Source of the DNA: Bradyrhizobium sp.
GTDB taxonomy: Bacteria > Pseudomonadota > Alphaproteobacteria > Rhizobiales > Xanthobacteraceae
Reading direction: 5' to 3'
NCBI GenBank assembly: GCA_013695565.1
Contig: JACDAG010000140.1
Span: forward strand, 1-7,292
Length of the DNA stretch: 7,292 nucleotides
Shown: piece after piece, positions 6,080 to 7,292 of the stretch
Numbering within the stretch: the first letter of the stretch is position 1
Layout of the letters: every line of letters begins with the position of its first letter
Position numbers and translations under genes: made by a program
Notes under the pieces: generated by a model
Databases searched by the model: none
What the model saw: the letters and a program-made list of their open reading frames with translations, nothing else
Told to the model about the DNA's origin: nothing

Positions 6080-7273
6080 ATGCAAATCCGGACAAGACGT
6101 TTCATCGCGTCCATCGCGCTGGTAGCGGCGGCTTTTCTTTGGCCGGCGCCGATGCAAATATCTCCGGCGTCGGCACAGTCCCCGACTCCATACCCCTCAG
6201 GCACTCCGACAACGACACCGTCTGGGGATGGCGAGCCGACACCGTACCCTTCCAGCACTCCGGCACCAACACCAAGCCCATCTTCTACGCCGGGCGTCGG
6301 TGGTTCGCCGACACCAACGCCGACGACAACACCGAGTCCGACGCCGATATCGACCTCGACACCGACACCAACCCCGACCGGCGCGGATTCCAGCGCGGGA
6401 TCGATCAACGATCTGGCCAAACAGCGCTTCAACCAGATGATCACCAACCGCGTGCTCGGCACCGTGCTGCTCGGCATCAACGAACAGGTCAATTGCAACG
6501 ATTGCGTCAGTGCCTTCGGCTCGGCGGGATCGTTTTCCGCCGGCATTCACGGCCGCAAGAACCTCACCGCCAATCTGTCGCTGCTGGCGGGCATCGCCTA
6601 CACCCATTACAGCGAAGGCGGCTATAGCGTCACCGCGGCCCCGATCGGCGCGTTTGCGCTGCGCTACGATTTCGCCGACTGGGGATCGTCGCGGCCGTTC
6701 TTCGACCTCGGCGCCATCCTGACGCCCTATGAGAAGATACGCTATCGCCGCAGCTATGTGACGAGCCTCGGCGCGGTGTCGGTGGACGGCAATACCACGG
6801 GCGACAATTACGGTGTCTATGGCCGCGCCGGCTGGATCAGCCGGTTGTCGCCGCGCGATGAAGTCGCCGCCTCCGTCGAGGTCTGGCAATTATGGCAGCG
6901 CGTGAAGGGCTATTCGGATCCTGCCGCCGCGTTCAATCCATTCGACGCCTCGATCCCCGGCGGCACCGATAAAACCAACCTGGTCAAGATCGGCGGGCAA
7001 TGGACCCATCTGTTCGGCAACAATGTCGAGGCCAATATCAATGGCGGGTTCGTGCAATCGTTCGGCACGCAATCCGGCATCGTCGCCACCGTGACCGGTA
7101 CCGGCACCGTGGTGCCGACGATCGGCAACCAGAGCTGGTTCGAATATGGCGGCCGCCTCGGCTTCCGCATTACCAAGGGCTGGGTCGCCGACCTCTTCGT
7201 CAACGGCACCGCTGGCCCGCAGCCGGTCGGCAACACCCTCCATGGCGGCGTCTGGTTGCGGATCACGTATTAA
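6080..7273 (+). CDS. outer-membrane beta-barrel (autotransporter-like) protein with Pro/Thr/Ser-rich linker
   Basis: A 397-residue predicted outer-membrane protein. Residues 1-33 form a signal peptide with a basic start (MQIRTRRF) and a cleavage site near ASA|Q. Residues 34-100 are almost only Pro, Thr and Ser. A short stretch with helical potential follows (INDLAKQRFNQMITNRVLGTVLLGI, about 109-133), then NCNDC (138-142), then about 250 residues of alternating, aromatic- and Gly-rich strands (for example LSLLAGIAYTHYSEGGYSV, RPFFDLGAILTPYEKIRY, NYGVYGRAGWISRL, WFEYGGRLGFRITKGWVADLFVNG) ending HGGVWLRITY. The terminal aromatic residue and strand alternation match the signature recognised by the Bam machinery. 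Size and helix-then-barrel order resemble an autotransporter translocator, but the passenger would be just the linker. ATG at 6080 was preferred to GTG at 6065: it follows the FecR-gene stop by 2 bases (likely translational coupling) and gives a normal signal peptide. No terminator is seen before the window ends. Confidence 0.82.
   Translation: MQIRTRRFIASIALVAAAFLWPAPMQISPASAQSPTPYPSGTPTTTPSGDGEPTPYPSSTPAPTPSPSSTPGVGGSPTPTPTTTPSPTPISTSTPTPTPTGADSSAGSINDLAKQRFNQMITNRVLGTVLLGINEQVNCNDCVSAFGSAGSFSAGIHGRKNLTANLSLLAGIAYTHYSEGGYSVTAAPIGAFALRYDFADWGSSRPFFDLGAILTPYEKIRYRRSYVTSLGAVSVDGNTTGDNYGVYGRAGWISRLSPRDEVAASVEVWQLWQRVKGYSDPAAAFNPFDASIPGGTDKTNLVKIGGQWTHLFGNNVEANINGGFVQSFGTQSGIVATVTGTGTVVPTIGNQSWFEYGGRLGFRITKGWVADLFVNGTAGPQPVGNTLHGGVWLRITY
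6179..6379 (+). repeat. low-complexity Pro/Thr/Ser-coding tract
   Basis: These 67 codons of the barrel-protein gene encode about 22 Pro, 20 Thr and 12 Ser, roughly 81% of the segment, with runs of alternating T-P. A degenerate repeat unit TPYPSxTP appears at residues 36-43 and 54-61, and (PT)n runs at 77-81 and 94-100. At the DNA level it is a loose array of ACN-CCN codons with varied third bases, so it looks selected at protein level rather than freshly expanded by slippage. Such sequences are extended and are typical O-glycosylation targets. Confidence 0.85.
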
Positions 7274-7292
7274 CGAAGAATGTAGGGTGGGG

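Noticed and set aside
5923..6546. Minus-strand open frame with Val-Gly repeats
   Set aside because: The Val-Gly runs are the antisense of the Pro/Thr codons of the barrel-protein linker. There is no independent start signal or domain.
7281..7292. TGTAGGGTGGGG at the window end, like the start of a dispersed repeat known in Bradyrhizobium-type genomes
   Set aside because: Only a dozen bases are visible before the edge, not enough to support a repeat.

Overview
The window looks like a chromosomal segment from an alphaproteobacterium of the Bradyrhizobium / Rhodopseudomonas / Afipia group (Nitrobacteraceae). This rests on high G+C coding sequence with strong third-position G/C preference, on the protein families present, and on a long imperfect palindrome containing CCATAACCAC arms next to GTCGTCCCCGCGAA-type ends, a form I associate with dispersed repeats of this group. 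The genus is an inference. I see no transposase, integrase, CRISPR array, rRNA or tRNA.

Layout. (1) Bases 1-1034, minus strand: most of a major facilitator transporter of the anion:cation symporter type, cut off at its C-terminal end by the window edge. (2) Bases 1174-2703, minus strand: a small single-pass membrane protein followed 45 bases later by a YcaQ-type winged-helix DNA glycosylase; they may be co-transcribed. (3) Bases 2704-3024: divergent intergenic region with a near-consensus Crp-type palindrome, placed where an activator would sit for the next gene. (4) Bases 3025-3654, plus strand: a secreted OmpA-C-domain protein predicted to bind peptidoglycan, closed by a strong intrinsic terminator. 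(5) Bases 3727-3839: the palindromic repeat. (6) Bases 3864-5162, minus strand: an integral-membrane glycosyltransferase of the protein O-mannosyltransferase (PMT, GT39) type. (7) Bases 5355-7273, plus strand, divergent from the PMT: a two-gene unit encoding an exported FecR-domain protein and, 2 bases after its stop, an outer-membrane beta-barrel protein with a 67-residue Pro/Thr/Ser-only-like linker just behind its signal peptide.

The most interesting arrangement is the last one. A membrane glycosyltransferase whose family modifies Ser/Thr in exported proteins lies back to back with a gene for an exported protein whose linker is about 81% Pro, Thr and Ser. That linker resembles the regions that bacterial PMTs are known to modify in actinobacteria. 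I propose, as inference only, a three-gene cell-envelope module (PMT, FecR-domain partner, glycosylated barrel protein). The FecR-domain protein has no sigma factor, no TonB receptor and no membrane anchor beside it, so it is not a classical FecIRA regulator.
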